Both the position numbers and the translations under genes were made by a program. A stretch of DNA of 64,000 nucleotides, from NCBI GenBank assembly GCA_002104895.1, contig MCFG01000208.1, forward strand, positions 38,501 through 102,500. Reading direction: 5' to 3'. This document shows positions 21,647 through 32,950 of the stretch, in pieces; positions within the stretch are counted from its first letter, which is position 1; every line of letters begins with the position of its first letter. The stretch is from Anaeromyces robustus. Lineage: Eukaryota; Neocallimastigomycota; Neocallimastigomycetes; Neocallimastigales; Neocallimastigaceae. The notes under the pieces are model-generated. The model was not told the origin of the DNA. It saw nothing but the letters and a program-made list of their open reading frames with translations, and searched no databases.

Positions 21647-22366
21647 TTAATTTTCTTTTATACAAGTTTTATTACGCAAATGCCTCTTAAGGTAATCACT
21701 TCTAGTGAATGTTTTATTGCAATTTATACATTTATATGGCTTTATACCCAAATGTATTTTATTGTGTCTTTGTAAATCATACTTTCTATTAAATACTTTA
21801 TTACATATTTTGCAAAAACAATCCAATTTTAAAATTTCTATATCGAGGTTTGCTTTTGTTTTTTTATTTCTTTTTAATACTTTTGATTTTATTTCATTAT
21901 TTGGAACATCTATATTCATTATTTCCTTTTTTTCCCCCTTTTTTCTAAAATTAATTTTGCTATCATTAAAAAAAGGATTTTTTAATTCATTTTTTAAAAC
22001 ACACTTGTATACATTTTTATTATTTTCATTTTCAAATTTATTATTAAAATCATTTGAATTAATTTTCATTAAAGTAGAATTATCGTTTATGCCCTCATTA
22101 AATATTAAAATATTATTATTAAGTAAATGGTCATAATTATTTATTAAACTATTGGTATTATTATAACTTAAATTACTATTATTCATTATATTTTTATTAT
22201 TTATTATTTTATTATTTTTATTGGTCAAAATATTTTTACTTATATAATTAAAACTTGTATAATCAGAATCATTATTTTCAATCAAATTACTATCATCTAT
22301 TAAATAATTAATATTCATTTTATCAATGATATTATTATTATTATCTATTAAATTGATATTATTCAT
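21647..22366 (-). CDS. Asn-rich C2H2 zinc-finger protein
   Basis: This is an intact 239-residue protein. Residues 1-130 are Asn/Asp/Ile-rich low complexity and a short basic stretch follows. The C-terminus has two zinc fingers in tandem: CKICNKVFNRKYDLQRHNKIH (C-x2-C-x12-H-x3-H) and CINCNKTFTRSDYLKRH with a final Cys in NKTC in place of the second His. They are joined by a TGEKP-like LGIKPYK linker. Finger helices contain RKYDLQRH and RSDYLKRH, typical of sequence-specific DNA binding. A nuclear transcription factor is likely; its targets are unknown. The ATG at 22366 is preceded by an in-frame stop within about ten codons. Confidence 0.75.
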   Translation of the reverse strand: MNNINLIDNNNNIIDKMNINYLIDDSNLIENNDSDYTSFNYISKNILTNKNNKIINNKNIMNNSNLSYNNTNSLINNYDHLLNNNILIFNEGINDNSTLMKINSNDFNNKFENENNKNVYKCVLKNELKNPFFNDSKINFRKKGEKKEIMNIDVPNNEIKSKVLKRNKKTKANLDIEILKLDCFCKICNKVFNRKYDLQRHNKIHLGIKPYKCINCNKTFTRSDYLKRHLRNKTCIKEN

Positions 22367-22772
22367 TATACTATTATTAATATTATTTCAAGTATTGTTA
22401 TTAATATTTAATAATTTTTATATTTATTATTTAAATTATCTTTTTTATTTTTATTAAAAATAAAGATTTTAAAAAAGATATCATTTCTTTGCTTTTTTAT
22501 ATTTTTTTCATTATATATTATATATTATATTTTTTTTTCTTTTTTATTCATTTATTAATATTAAGTTATATAAACATTATTTAAATGTTTTAAATATTTA
22601 GTCAATAAAATGTTTATAAAATTATTTAAGAAATAAAAATAACCTTTATACATATATTCATTACATATTTTATATATTTTACATTATATTTTAATAATAT
22701 ATATACAATTATTTATTTTAAAAAAAAATTTTTGTTTATTGGCCTTACTGTAATTTAAAACATATATTATTA

Positions 22773-22996
22773 ATTTGGCCTTATTAAAAAATAAAGCACA
22801 CAAAAAATAAGGTTGGCCTTATTAAAAAAAAAAAAAAAATTAATTAAATTAGCATTATATAGTTTAAAAAAAAAATAATTAAATTGGACAAATATTTATT
22901 TATATAAATTGTATAACAATTCAACTATTTGTTTTACTTTTCAATAAGGCAAACCTTATTTTTTGTGTGTTTTATTTTTTTTAATAAGACCAACTT
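22773..22996. mobile_element. MITE-like element with about 52-bp terminal inverted repeats
   Basis: The left arm (about 22,773-22,825, beginning TTTGGCCTTATTAAAAAA and including AAGCACACAAAAAATAAGG) is the imperfect reverse complement of the right arm (about 22,943-22,996). The interior is about 120 bp without coding capacity. Size and structure fit a miniature inverted-repeat transposable element; target duplications are not resolvable in the AT-rich flanks. Confidence 0.6.
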
Positions 22997-23040
22997 TATT
23001 TTTTTGTAATTAAAATTAAATACAAATCTTTAAAATTTTA

Positions 23041-23101
23041 AAAAAAAATTTTTTTTTATTAGCGTTACTGTAATTTAAAACATATATTATTAATTTGGCC
23101 T

Positions 23102-23140
<39 letters not shown>

Positions 23141-23288
23141 TAAATTGGACAAATATTTATTTATATAAATTGTATAATAATTCAAATATTTGTTTTACTT
23201 TTCAATAAGGCAAACCTTATTTTTTGTGTGTTTTATTTTTTTTTAATAAGGCCAACTTTATTTTTTTGTAATTAAAATTAAATACAAC
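23041..23288. repeat. Second copy of the inverted-repeat element, left arm degraded
   Basis: A direct repeat of about 22,725-23,036 (same TTACTGTAATTTAAAACATATATT flank, same interior from TTGGACAAATATTTATT, same right arm). The inner part of the left arm is replaced by a poly-A run of about 28. This is tandem duplication followed by deletion. Confidence 0.65.
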
Positions 23289-23411
23289 TCTTTTAATATA
23301 AATATATTATAATATATATATTATATATATATAATCGATTGTTTTTAAATGAAGATATTATTAAATTAATTAAAAATATAATATAAAGACGCATGTTCAT
23401 AAATAAGAATA

Positions 23412-23445
<34 letters not shown>

Positions 23446-23730
23446 TTTTAAGTAACATTTATATATAAAATACAAAAAAAGAAAAAAATAAATATATTGT
23501 GCAAAAAGTAATAAATAATAAATTAAGGTATATATAATATATAATTATTAGATTTATAAATATAAAATTTTTAGATATAATAAAATAATAATATAAATTA
23601 TTTCTTTTTATTTTAATATATAATTTAAAAGTATTAATAAATATATATATTTATAATATAATAGTTTTTTTTTCTTTATTATAATTTAATAAAATAACCA
23701 CTAAAATTCTAACTAATCTTATATAATATT

Positions 23731-23910
23731 TTAAAAATTATCCTCTAGTTTCTCACCTTCCAAATATCTTAAACTTAGGATTATTTCTTTAACCGATAAT
23801 TCCTCTTCTCCATTTATTTCGATTTTTATTTTAATAGGAACTAAACTACCATCATCACCAAATTCCTTAGCCATACTTCCACCTTCATTACCTGCTGTTA
23901 ATATTTATAA
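23731..23910 (-). pseudogene. Family A relic, copy 1 (C-terminal exon or fragment)
   Basis: The minus strand is open from about 23,910 to TAA 23731-23733. It reads TAGNEGGSMAKEFGDDG, then IEINGEEELSVKEIILSL and RYLEGEKLEDNF. A close paralog lies at 30,860-31,210. I do not recognise the family. A possible 3' splice site (TTAACAG) precedes the open part; further upstream the similarity to copy 2 is frameshifted, so a fragment is more likely than a working exon. Confidence 0.45.
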
Positions 23911-24440
23911 ATGATATGAGATTCTAATTACATATTAAGTTTAAATATAGATATCAAATTATATTAACTGTTTAATAATAAAATTATGTTATTTAGCATC
24001 ATTAATTCATAATAATTGTAAAAATTTTATAATTTATATATTAATTTATTATGATAAACATTGAGATGGCATTATTTATAAAAATAATAAAATTGTATTT
24101 TCATCTTCTATTGGTAGATATAAGAAACTCTATTATATTCGTAAAATATTTAAATTACAAATGAACACTCCACATAAATTATTTAATAAAAAATTATTTT
24201 TATTATCGTTAATTTTCAATATAATGAAACTTAAAATAATGGAATAATATATAGTATAAAATTATATATTAGTAATTATTATTTAATATATCATTAATAT
24301 AAATATAGGAGTCAATACAATTTCGTTATTATTTTTTTTTTATCTTTTTAAATTATTATTTATAATTTTTTAAAATGATTTTTTATGTTTAAACGAAATA
24401 AAAGTTCAATATTATATAAATTATGTATAATTTAAACATA

Positions 24441-24654
24441 ATGTTATTAGCTTTAATATTTTTATTATTTTTTATTATATGTCGAGTGAATTTTGATCTT
24501 AAATAATTTTGGAAATGAAGAAATTTCATTATTAGTTTTATCAGCGACAGATAATACTGGAAATATAGCTATAGAGATACTAGAAATATTAGATATTTAT
24601 AGGTATTTAATAGTAAAAATAATAATAATAATTGTAGAGAAACAATAGTAGATA
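24441..24654 (+). pseudogene. Possible relic with signal-peptide-like start
   Basis: ATG 24441 opens with MLLALIFLLFFIICRVNF, which looks like a signal peptide, and stops at TAA. The next frame continues as NNFGNEEISLLVLSATDNTG and IAIEILEILD. This may be the 5' part of a secreted protein gene broken by one frameshift. There is weak resemblance to family A (LILFVILTAGNEEGT). It could also be chance. Confidence 0.25.
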
Positions 24655-24674
24655 TTATACTATTGTTTCTCTAC
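24634..24674. other. 17-bp perfect hairpin
   Basis: Left arm 24634-24650 (GTAGAGAAACAATAGTA), 7-base loop, and exact complement at 24658-24674. With one mismatch the arms extend to about 30 bp (24,621-24,687) through flanking AAT/ATT repeats. It lies between convergent relics. Confidence 0.8.
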
Positions 24675-24689
24675 GATTATTATTATTAA

Positions 24690-25140
24690 TTTATTTGTAT
24701 TTGCTTTCATGATGTCTTTCAATTTTTCATCTTCTATATCAACACTTGTATTATCATTATTATTAAATTCAATTATGGTTTTTTTTATGTAATTATTTAT
24801 TTCATTTTTAATATTCAATAAAAGAGAATTTATCTTAAATTTTTGCTTTATTTTTAAAATTATCTATGTAATTTTTATCAATGTTACAATAGTTATCATT
24901 ATTATTATATTCTTCAATATTCTTTTCTATATTTCTTTATCTTATTCTTTTATTTTGTTTTGCTAATTTTTTATTTTCTTGAATTGGAGTATTTTCTGTT
25001 TTTAAATATTCTATTGTTATAATACGATCATCTCCTTCACGATTTAATATAGAATTAAAAAAATTTATCATAAATGTTTGATTTTTTTTCTCTCCAAATA
25101 AATTTTTAAAAACAATATCTAATACTGGCTCTTCTAATAT
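24690..25140 (-). pseudogene. Rpn/YhgA-type PD-(D/E)XK transposase relic
   Basis: The minus strand from 25140 reads ILEEPVLDIVFKNLFGEKKN, then QTFMINFFNSILNREGDDRI and ITIEYLKTENTPIQENKKLA. This matches the N-terminal signature of the Rpn/PD-(D/E)XK nuclease family transposases (xDxVFKxLFGEExNxxxLxxFLNxIL). The frame stops at about 24,937 and further remnants (Asn/Asp/Lys-rich) continue with stops to about 24,690. There is no start codon. Such genes are common in rumen bacteria and are seen in gut fungi; here it is dead. Confidence 0.6.
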
Positions 25141-25691
25141 TTAATATAAAATTATATATATTATGAATAAAAATATTAATTATTTTGACTCTAATAATTA
25201 TATTTTATTAATTTTAGTTTAATTTAATTCTGTTTTGTTTTATTAATGCTTAATTTTTTAAAAATAAATAAAATATAAAAAATAAAATTAAAATAACTAT
25301 AAAAAAAGAGACTTAATAGAAAATAAAATTTTAATTAAATTACCTTTTTTTTTAATTTTTAATTTTTTTTGTATTTTAATTTTGTTACAAAATAATATAT
25401 ATATATATAATGGAAAATATAAATGTATTATTATTATTAGAATATGTGAAATATGTGACAAATGTATTAAATTTAATGTATAAATAATTTTATTTAAATA
25501 TAATAATTTATAATATTTTATAATTAGATATAACTTATTATTTCAAACAATTTTATTATATTAATGTTTATTATTATTATTTTTTTTAATTCATTATTAT
25601 TATTATAATAAATATAATAAAAAAAAAGTTAAATAAAAATTTAAATGTACATATACCTTTTAAATATTATTTTATTATTATAGATCAATTT

Positions 25692-26395
25692 TCACCATCT
25701 TGGATCACTATAAGATTGACATGTCGGATAATAAGTATGACTGCAACTGGTATGACAAGAACCATAATTTACACTTAGTCTCGTACATCCAATAAGTTTG
25801 AATACCAATTTTGAAGTATTATCTATAATATCTGCAGCTGCTTCAGAAAATGCTCGTCTACTATAACAACTTTCGTCTTCTTCATCATCATTTTCTTTTC
25901 TTTTTCTTTTTTTTTTGAATTTTCATTTAAAATAATATCACAAGCAATTTTATCCTCCTCATTTTCAATATATTCAAAACTAGTATCTGAAAATATAATT
26001 GTATCTCCATCTTTACACTAATAAATTGATGACAATTATCATAATAAAATAATTCAACGTCGGTTTAATCATTGTAATAAAATGGAGTTTCCTTAAAAAT
26101 TTGTTCTTCAACTTTAGAAAAAATGTATATTCGATCGTCTTCTAATTTACATCCTTTAAACTCCTGACCTTCTCCATTTATGGTTTGACCTTCAATAATA
26201 TCACCTAATTCACCTTCAATTTTAAAAAGGCATAGAGTAATTATTGTTAACATTATTAATTTCATTAAAGGTTTTAGCATCTGTTTCATTAAAATTAAAT
26301 ACATCATAAGTATTTAAATTATAATAACTAATTTTTTTTCCCTATGTAAATTTTATAAAGCTAAACAAAGAGCTTAATAATAAGAAATATTTCAT
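25692..26395 (-). pseudogene. Family B secreted-protein relic (full length, several breaks)
   Basis: It begins at ATG 26395 with a signal-peptide-like MKYFLLLSSLFSFIKF, then stops. Successive frames read NETDAKTFNEINNVNNNYSM, then GELGDIIEGQTINGEGQEFK and CKLEDDRIYIFSK, an in-frame TAA after FYYND, then VELFYYDNCHQFIS. After more shifts come FSDTSFEYIENEEDKIACDI and a C-terminal part with SCYSRRAFSEAAADIIDN and a Cys-rich end (SCHTSCSHTYYPTCQ) before TGA 25692-25694. It is homologous to the better preserved gene at 32,951-33,399. The family is unrecognised; Cys content and the leader suggest a secreted protein. Confidence 0.5.
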
Positions 26396-26469
26396 TTTTG
26401 TTTAAATATAAAATTTCTTTTCAATTATACTACTAAAATTATTCATATGACTATCGCAATAACTATTAT

Positions 26470-26627
26470 TTTGATATTAACGATATTATTATTATTATTA
26501 TTATTATTATATTATTATTATTATTACTGTTATTATAATTACTGTTATTATTATTACTGTTATTATTATTACTGTTATTATTACTGTTATTATTATTATT
26601 ATTATTATTATTGTTGTTGTTGTTGTT
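26470..26627. repeat. (ATT)n/(ACTGTT)n compound microsatellite
   Basis: (TTA)n with ACTGTTATT units and a (TTG)n end. Confidence 0.9.
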
Positions 26628-27208
26628 GAATTTAAATTATTATTTTTAAGATATAATTTTTTTATTTATTTTATACTAATATATATATATAATATATATT
26701 TAGTTTATTTTTAAAGTTAATTTCTTTTTTATTTTAACATTAATATTAAAAAAAATAAAAAAAAATTAAAATAAAAATGTTATTTAAAATAAATAAGTAT
26801 TATATATATAGTAAATAAATATATAAATAATACAAAAATATAAATACAAGTATATAATATTGTTATTATATTTATTTAAAAAAAAGGGATTATTACATAA
26901 TTAAGTATTAAATAAGTATTACAATATATAATATTCAATAATTATTTTATTTATTTAATATATAATTTATTAAAAAAAAAAAAAAAAAAAAAAAAAGAAA
27001 AAAGAAAAAAAATAAAAGTTAATAATTCTAATAATAAGGTTTTTTTTTTTTTTTTTATAACTTTATACTATATTAAACATGAAATATGAAATTGAAACCA
27101 ATTAATTTTTATCACCATTTTTAGTATTTAAAAATTTTTGTTAAATTACACAAAAATCCAAAAGTAAATTTTGTGTTTATTTTCTTTTTTTTTTTTTTTT
27201 ATTTATTT

Positions 27209-27241
<33 letters not shown>

Positions 27242-27775
27242 TTTAGTCATTTAATGATATTTTCCAAAATTTATAAAATTATAAAATTAAATTAAATTTA
27301 AAACAATATTTGTTTATTCAATTTTTATTTTTTATATATAAAATGTAAATGTGGATTTTATTTATTTAATTAATTATATTAAATAGAAATAATTTATAAA
27401 GTTAAAATTAAAATGATATAAATTAAATAAAGTTAATTATTGGATATCATTATTGAAAAATAATATATTATAAGTAACAAGTAATATTATTTATTTATTT
27501 AAATTTAATAATATATCTAATTTATATATAAATATAATATATATTAATAAAGTTAAAAATATAATAATCATTAAGTTGCCTCAAATTTTTTATATATTTT
27601 TATATTAATTATTCAATACATTTATATACACCCTCTAATATAATTTATATTAATAAAATGTTTGTAATAATTGTTACTTTTTATTCTTTATTCTTTATAT
27701 TAGTAAAAAGGTTTTTTATTTATTATTATAATTAGCAGTTTTGTTTTACTTTTTACATTTCTTTATTATATAGTT
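26628..27775. other. Gene-free AT-rich region
   Basis: Poly-A (about 26,973-26,994), poly-T and a short (TTTA)n tract (27,200-27,240). A short segment GTCATTTAATGATATTTTCC at about 27,246 recurs at about 28,353. No gene is visible. Confidence 0.6.
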
Positions 27776-27972
27776 TATTATATTTTATTTTATTTTATTT
27801 TATTTTATTTTATTTTATTTTATTTTATTTTATTTTATTTTATTTTATTTTATTTTATTTTATTTTATTTTATTTTATTTTATTTTATTTTATTTTATTT
27901 TATTTTATTTTATTTTATTTTATTTTATTTTATTTTATTTTATTTTATTTTATTTTATTTTATTTTATTTTG
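27776..27972. repeat. (TTTTA)n pentanucleotide satellite
   Basis: About 38 perfect units, followed by further AT-rich DNA and two (ATT)n tracts at 28,040-28,130. Confidence 0.95.
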
Positions 27973-28042
27973 ATTCATTTATTCTATTCTTTATTTTTAT
28001 ATGTCTATTTTTTGGAATGAAAAAATTAGTTTTATTATTATA

Positions 28043-28081
<39 letters not shown>

Positions 28082-28941
28082 TATTATAATTATTATTTGT
28101 TGTTATTATTATTATTATTATTTATTATTTATTAATTTTTGCTTTGGTTATTAAAAAAATAAAATAAAAAAAATTAAAATAAACAAAATAAATAAAAAAA
28201 AAATAAATTAATAAACAAATTAAACAAATAAATATAATTTCATATTATATTAATATTGATATTAAAAATAATAAGAAATAATAATAATTAATTCTTTTAT
28301 TATATTTAATATAATTTATTTAAAAAAAAAAATTTTTTTTTTTCTCGAAAATTAGTCATTTAATGATATTTTCCAAAATTTATAAAACTATAAAATTAAA
28401 TTTGATTTCTTAATATATTATATAAATTTAAATTATTATTATTTTATAATTATTTATTGTAGTACAAATAATTAAAAAAAAATTTGTGTATATTCCAATT
28501 TAATAAAAAAAAAAAAAAATTGTGCAACAATTAGACTATTAACCCTAAATTATAATATTAATATAATTTATAATATAATATAATATATAAGGAATTTTGG
28601 AATAGTTATCTAATTAATATTAAATTAAATAATTTTTATATATATTCAAATTTATAAACAATTAATAATTTAATACAAGTCAGTTATATTTATATTTCTT
28701 ATATTTTTATTTTATTTTATTTCATTTTATTCTACTTCTATTTTTTTTTCTTCTTTTATGTCATTATTTTTTATATTTTTTTTTAATTGAAGAAATATAT
28801 TTAAAAATAATTACACAATAATAAAATTATAAATTCATAATTGAAAGAAAGAAAAAAAAAAAAAAAAAAAAAAAAACCTAGAGAATAAAAATACCACTAC
28901 GAATAATAAAAATAATTTTTGAAATAATAAGAAAACATAAA
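27973..28941. other. AT-rich intergenic and promoter region of the membrane-protein gene
   Basis: No gene is visible. It contains (ATT)n, poly-A runs including about 22 A at 28,855-28,876, and a copy of the 27,246 short repeat. Confidence 0.55.
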
Positions 28942-29084
28942 ATGAACCGAATAATTTTATTAATTTTTTTATATTTAACAATATCATGTCAAGCTTACAG
29001 TTCAGATATGTATTATTTAGAAACAAATTATACTATTACTGATGTTGAGAATATTAAAGTGTAATTATAACTTTTATTTTATTT

Positions 29085-29115
<31 letters not shown>

Positions 29116-30149
29116 TTAATAATAATAATAATAATAATAATATTTAATAATAATAGTAAATAATAGTAAATAATAGTAAATAATAGTAAATAATAGTAAA
29201 TAATAGTAAATAATAGTAAATAATAGTAAATAATAGTAAATAATAGTAAATAATAGTAAATAATAGTAAATAATAATAATAATAATATATATTCAATTAA
29301 TACTTTTAAAATAATATATATAAAAAAAATATTCAAGAAATATATATTTTATTATATATACATTATTTTGTATCTCAATATTTACTAAATTTTATTATTT
29401 ATTATACTATGTTCAATAATTACTATATTATTATATTTCATTACTAATAATTATAAAAATTGAACAAATAAATAACTAAACATAAATATTATTTAAATTT
29501 AAGTAAAACAAATTATGTATGTCCTGATGATAGTTCAAGTGAATCTCCATCATATTTAACAACTAAAACAGGTGAAGAATTTACAGTATGTAAATATAAT
29601 TATTATTGTCATAAAAATAGTTATTGTATCAAATCACTTTCTCAATACAGCTTAGCCAAAGATTATATTAATAATTTCTATGGAAGTTATATTATAAATA
29701 AAGAAAATCCTACAAAAAAAATGATAATATTATCTTGTAATAAAAAAACTTTTAAAAATAAAATTTGCACAACTGACAGTTGTGATAGTAATAGTGATTG
29801 TTTTTCAGACAATTGCGTAGATGGTGTATGTATGATCAATCCAGACGATCCAGTTTACGTTTGTGGAACAACAAAGGAAAATTCGCAATTTAAAGTTAAA
29901 TGTTTATTAAATTATCAAGAAAATTGTAAAAGTGATGAGGAATGTGGTGATAATACATTTTGTAGATTAGGTAATATATGCCTTGATAAAAGAACTACAA
30001 TAGATCATGATCTTAAAAAATATTTAATACCTGTTGTCATTTTAATTATTATTTCACTCATTATTTTTGTTCTTTATCAAATTGAAAAAAATAATATTAA
30101 AGAAAAAAAGAATAAAAAAGGAAAAAATAATTTAAATGAAATAAATTGA
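28942..30149 (+). CDS. Cys-rich type I membrane protein, two exons
   Basis: Exon 1 is 28942-29060, the intron is 29061-29503 (GTAATT...TTAAG, 443 bp) and exon 2 is 29504-30149. The splice rejoins a phase-2 codon, and the two exons sum to 765 nt, a whole number of codons (254 residues). Residues 1-20 (MNRIILLIFLYLTISCQAYS) form a signal peptide. The ectodomain has about 20 Cys, including two modules of the type CDSNSDCFSDNCVDGVC and CKSDEECGDNTFC-x5-C. Near the end, YLIPVVILIIISLIIFVLYQ is a transmembrane helix followed by a Lys-rich cytoplasmic tail. I do not recognise a named family; the small disulfide modules resemble those of secreted eukaryotic surface proteins. The signal peptide lying only in exon 1, with a correct reading-frame join, is strong support for the gene model. 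Confidence 0.75.
29086..29290. repeat. Intronic (AAT)n and 10-bp (TAAATAATAG)n repeats
   Basis: The intron of the membrane-protein gene holds (AAT)n at 29,086-29,150 and about 11 copies of a 10-bp unit (AATAGTAAAT phase) at 29,153-29,270. These account for nearly half of the intron and for its unusual length compared with the 89-121-bp introns elsewhere in this window. Confidence 0.9.
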
Positions 30150-30859
30150 TTTAAAAAAAAATAATTTAAATAAAATAAAACAAATAAAATAAAATATAAT
30201 AAAAAGTAAATAAATAAAATAAATTAAATAAAATAAAAAGTAAATAAATAAATAAATAAAATAAAAAATAAATAAAATAAAAAGTAAATAAAATAAAAAA
30301 TAAATAAATAAATAAAATAAAAAATAAATAAATAAATAAGTAAATAAATAAATGATTTAATTTAATAAGTAAATTAATAAATAAATAATACTATTTTATT
30401 TATAAAACTACACACTTTTATTAAAAAAAATATTGTCAATATTATTTTTAATTATTTAAATATAGAAAAATAATATAAATATTTTAATTAAAATAAATAT
30501 ATATAATATATAATATAGCTATGTATATTATTATCTTTAAAATTTTTTATATAATTTTTAAACATATTTTAATATAAAAACTTTGAATAAATTGAACAAT
30601 ACTTTTTTGCATTTTATTTAATTAATTAAATATCCGTACAATAGACTATATTAATTTATAATATTATAAAAAGTAATATTATAATACTAAATAAAAATAA
30701 TAATAATAACATAATAATAAAATAATAAAAATTATTTCCTTTTATTTTATTATATAATTTAAAATATTAATAAATATATATATTTATAATATAATAGTTT
30801 TTTTTTTATTATAATTTAATAAAATAACCACTAAAATCCTAACTAACTTATATAATATT
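30150..30859. other. AT-rich region with (AAATA)n-type tracts
   Basis: The 3' flank of the membrane-protein gene has degenerate AAATAAAATAAA repeats up to about 30,350, then AT-rich sequence. From about 30,700 it matches about 23,580-23,730, the 3' flank of family A copy 1, so flank and coding part were duplicated together. Confidence 0.65.
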
Positions 30860-31215
30860 TTAAAAATTATCCTCTAGTTTCTCATCTTCCAAATATCTTA
30901 AACTTAGGATTATTTATTTAACCGATAATTTCTATTCTTCTCCATTTATTTCGATTCCTATTATAATAGGAAATAAATTACCATCTTCATCAAATTCTTT
31001 AGCCATAGTTCCTTCTTCATTACCTGCTGTTAATATTACAAATAATATGAGATCAGAGTCTGCGTCAAATTTTAAATATTTAATTAAATTACTAATCTTA
31101 TTCTCTTCTAATAGCAAATCACTTGGTAAACCTTTATTATCATTATATTTAATATTTATGTTTTTAATCCATTTAATTTTATTAATATTTTTAGAAATAT
31201 TAGATTCAAATTCAA
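30860..31215 (-). pseudogene. Family A relic, copy 2
   Basis: The minus strand is open from about 31,215 and reads FESNISKNINKIKWIKNINI, then NDNKGLPSDLLLEENKISNL, IKYLKFDADSDLILFVILTA and GNEEGTMAKEFDEDG, then a premature TAA after IEINGEE (30,932-30,934). It continues after small indels as IILSLRYLEDEKLEDNF to TAA 30860-30862. Copy 1 (23,731-23,910) lacks that stop. No ATG is seen; the open frame begins directly at a hairpin (31,216-31,252). Function is unknown. Confidence 0.45.
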
Positions 31216-31252
31216 AGATGTTGCTTCATATAACTAACATGAAGCAACATCT
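31216..31252. other. 14-bp perfect hairpin between divergent relics
   Basis: Left arm 31216-31229 (AGATGTTGCTTCAT), 9-base loop, and exact complement at 31239-31252. It sits precisely at the junction between family A (minus) and family C (plus) relics. Confidence 0.8.
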
Positions 31253-31261
31253 CCAAGTTTA

Positions 31262-31500
31262 TTTATAAAGTTCTTTTTAGATATACTCATTCAAAATGTA
31301 ATAATAATATGTATAATAACTTTACCAATTTTTATATAATTAATAAATACGAAAGTGGTATAAATAGTAACCATGTCAAAGAAATATTTAAAAAATATGG
31401 ATTTAAACTTTTGAATATATATTGTTGATACTTTTCCATTCTTGATAAATCACAAATACTATATACCACAAACATAAATAATTAATTATTTTGTTGTATT
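31262..31500 (+). pseudogene. Family C relic, copy 1
   Basis: The plus strand reads YKVLFRYTHSKCNNNMYNNF, then TNFYIINKYESGINSNHVKE and IFKKYGFKLLNIYC, a TGA, then YFSILDKSQILYTT. A clearly related sequence (NINSNHVKEIFKI after frame changes) lies on the minus strand at about 63,040-63,180. I do not recognise the family. Confidence 0.4.
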
Positions 31501-32950
31501 TTATATGAAAAAAAGATCAATAGAATTTGGAAATTATAAAGAAAAAGTTTTAAATATTTAAAACAATTATCATTAAAATTTAAAAAGAACAAAATATTAA
31601 AATTTATGATATTAATTTTAATTGATTTAAAGAATTTCCTTTTTTTGAAAAAAAAAAAAAAATAAAAAAAAGTTTATTTATTATGTATAATAAAGAATTT
31701 TATTATTGAATACATTTATTCTATAATTTAAATATTTAAATTAAAACTTGAAAGTTTAATATATATAAAAATAAATATTAAATAATTCATTTTAATTTGA
31801 AATATTATAAATTATATTATATTATATTATATTCTAATTTTCCTTATTAATTTCAATTTTAACGTTTCTTTTTCCTTTTTTTTCAAATTTGTTATGCTAA
31901 ATATTATTTTATTAATATTTCAAGTAATATTTTTTAATAACCTTTTAAAAAGAATAATATTTTTTTCAATTGATAGAATAATAATGGTTTAAAATTTTAG
32001 TAGATATTTATATAAATATATTAATATGTATTTATTTACTGGTTTTTATTTAATTCTTATTTAATTATTGATAATTATTTTTTGTAATTTTTTATTTTTT
32101 TTTTATTTTTAATTTTTTATTTTTTATTTCATATATATATATTAATATTTAATTTTTTATTTAAGATTTTGTCATATTCATATTTTTATATATTAATTTT
32201 ATTTATTGATTTTATTTATTCTATAATTATTTTTAACTGGTTTTATTTATTTAGCTAATTTAATAAAGTATATTTCATTATATATTTTTAAATATCAAAT
32301 TTTTAATTTAAATTAATAAATTTTAATAAAATATTGTGTATATAAAAATATTATATAAAACAATTTATTTATATATAATTATGTATTTGACAATTATAAA
32401 AATAATATTAATAATAATATAAGTAATAAATAAATCATTTTCAAATAAAGAAAATCTAAAAAGTGATTTAGTTAAAAATATATCAAAAGCAGAAAAATCT
32501 TTTCAAGAACAGGATAGAAATGATTTTCTTTTTCTCCTTTATAATTAATAATAATATTTACTAAAAATGAAAGTTATATATTACATATAATTGTATAATT
32601 GTGATGAGTTAACATCTAAATATATATAATATATATTTTTTAAAAAAAATTTTTTTATAAAAAAAAATTAATAAAAAATAGCTAAAATATTATTAAATCA
32701 TATTATTATTATTTTTGTATATTTTCGTATTTTTGTATGGAAAATGATTATCTCATATTATCATTTTTATATCATATACTTTTATTTTATTTTATTTTAT
32801 ATTCTCATGTAAATTTTTATATGCACAAAAAAGAAACGATAGTAAATAAAGACAATATTTAAAGCCTAACATATAATTTCTCTTTTGAATATAACAAAAG
32901 AAGAAAAAAAAATTAGTTATTATTATTTATCTACATTTGACCCTATATAG
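31501..32950. other. Gene-poor AT-rich region
   Basis: No intact gene. A short open stretch at about 32,430-32,548 (SFSNKENLKSDLVKNISKAE, then KSFQEQDRNDFLFLLYN) and a hydrophobic ATG-initiated peptide at 32,381 (MYLTIIKIILIII) could be exons of the family B gene just downstream, but I could not connect them by splice sites in frame. Confidence 0.45.

Noticed and set aside
29079-29336. Minus-strand Leu/Ile/Tyr repeat frame
   Set aside because: It lies in the repeat-filled intron of the spliced membrane-protein gene.
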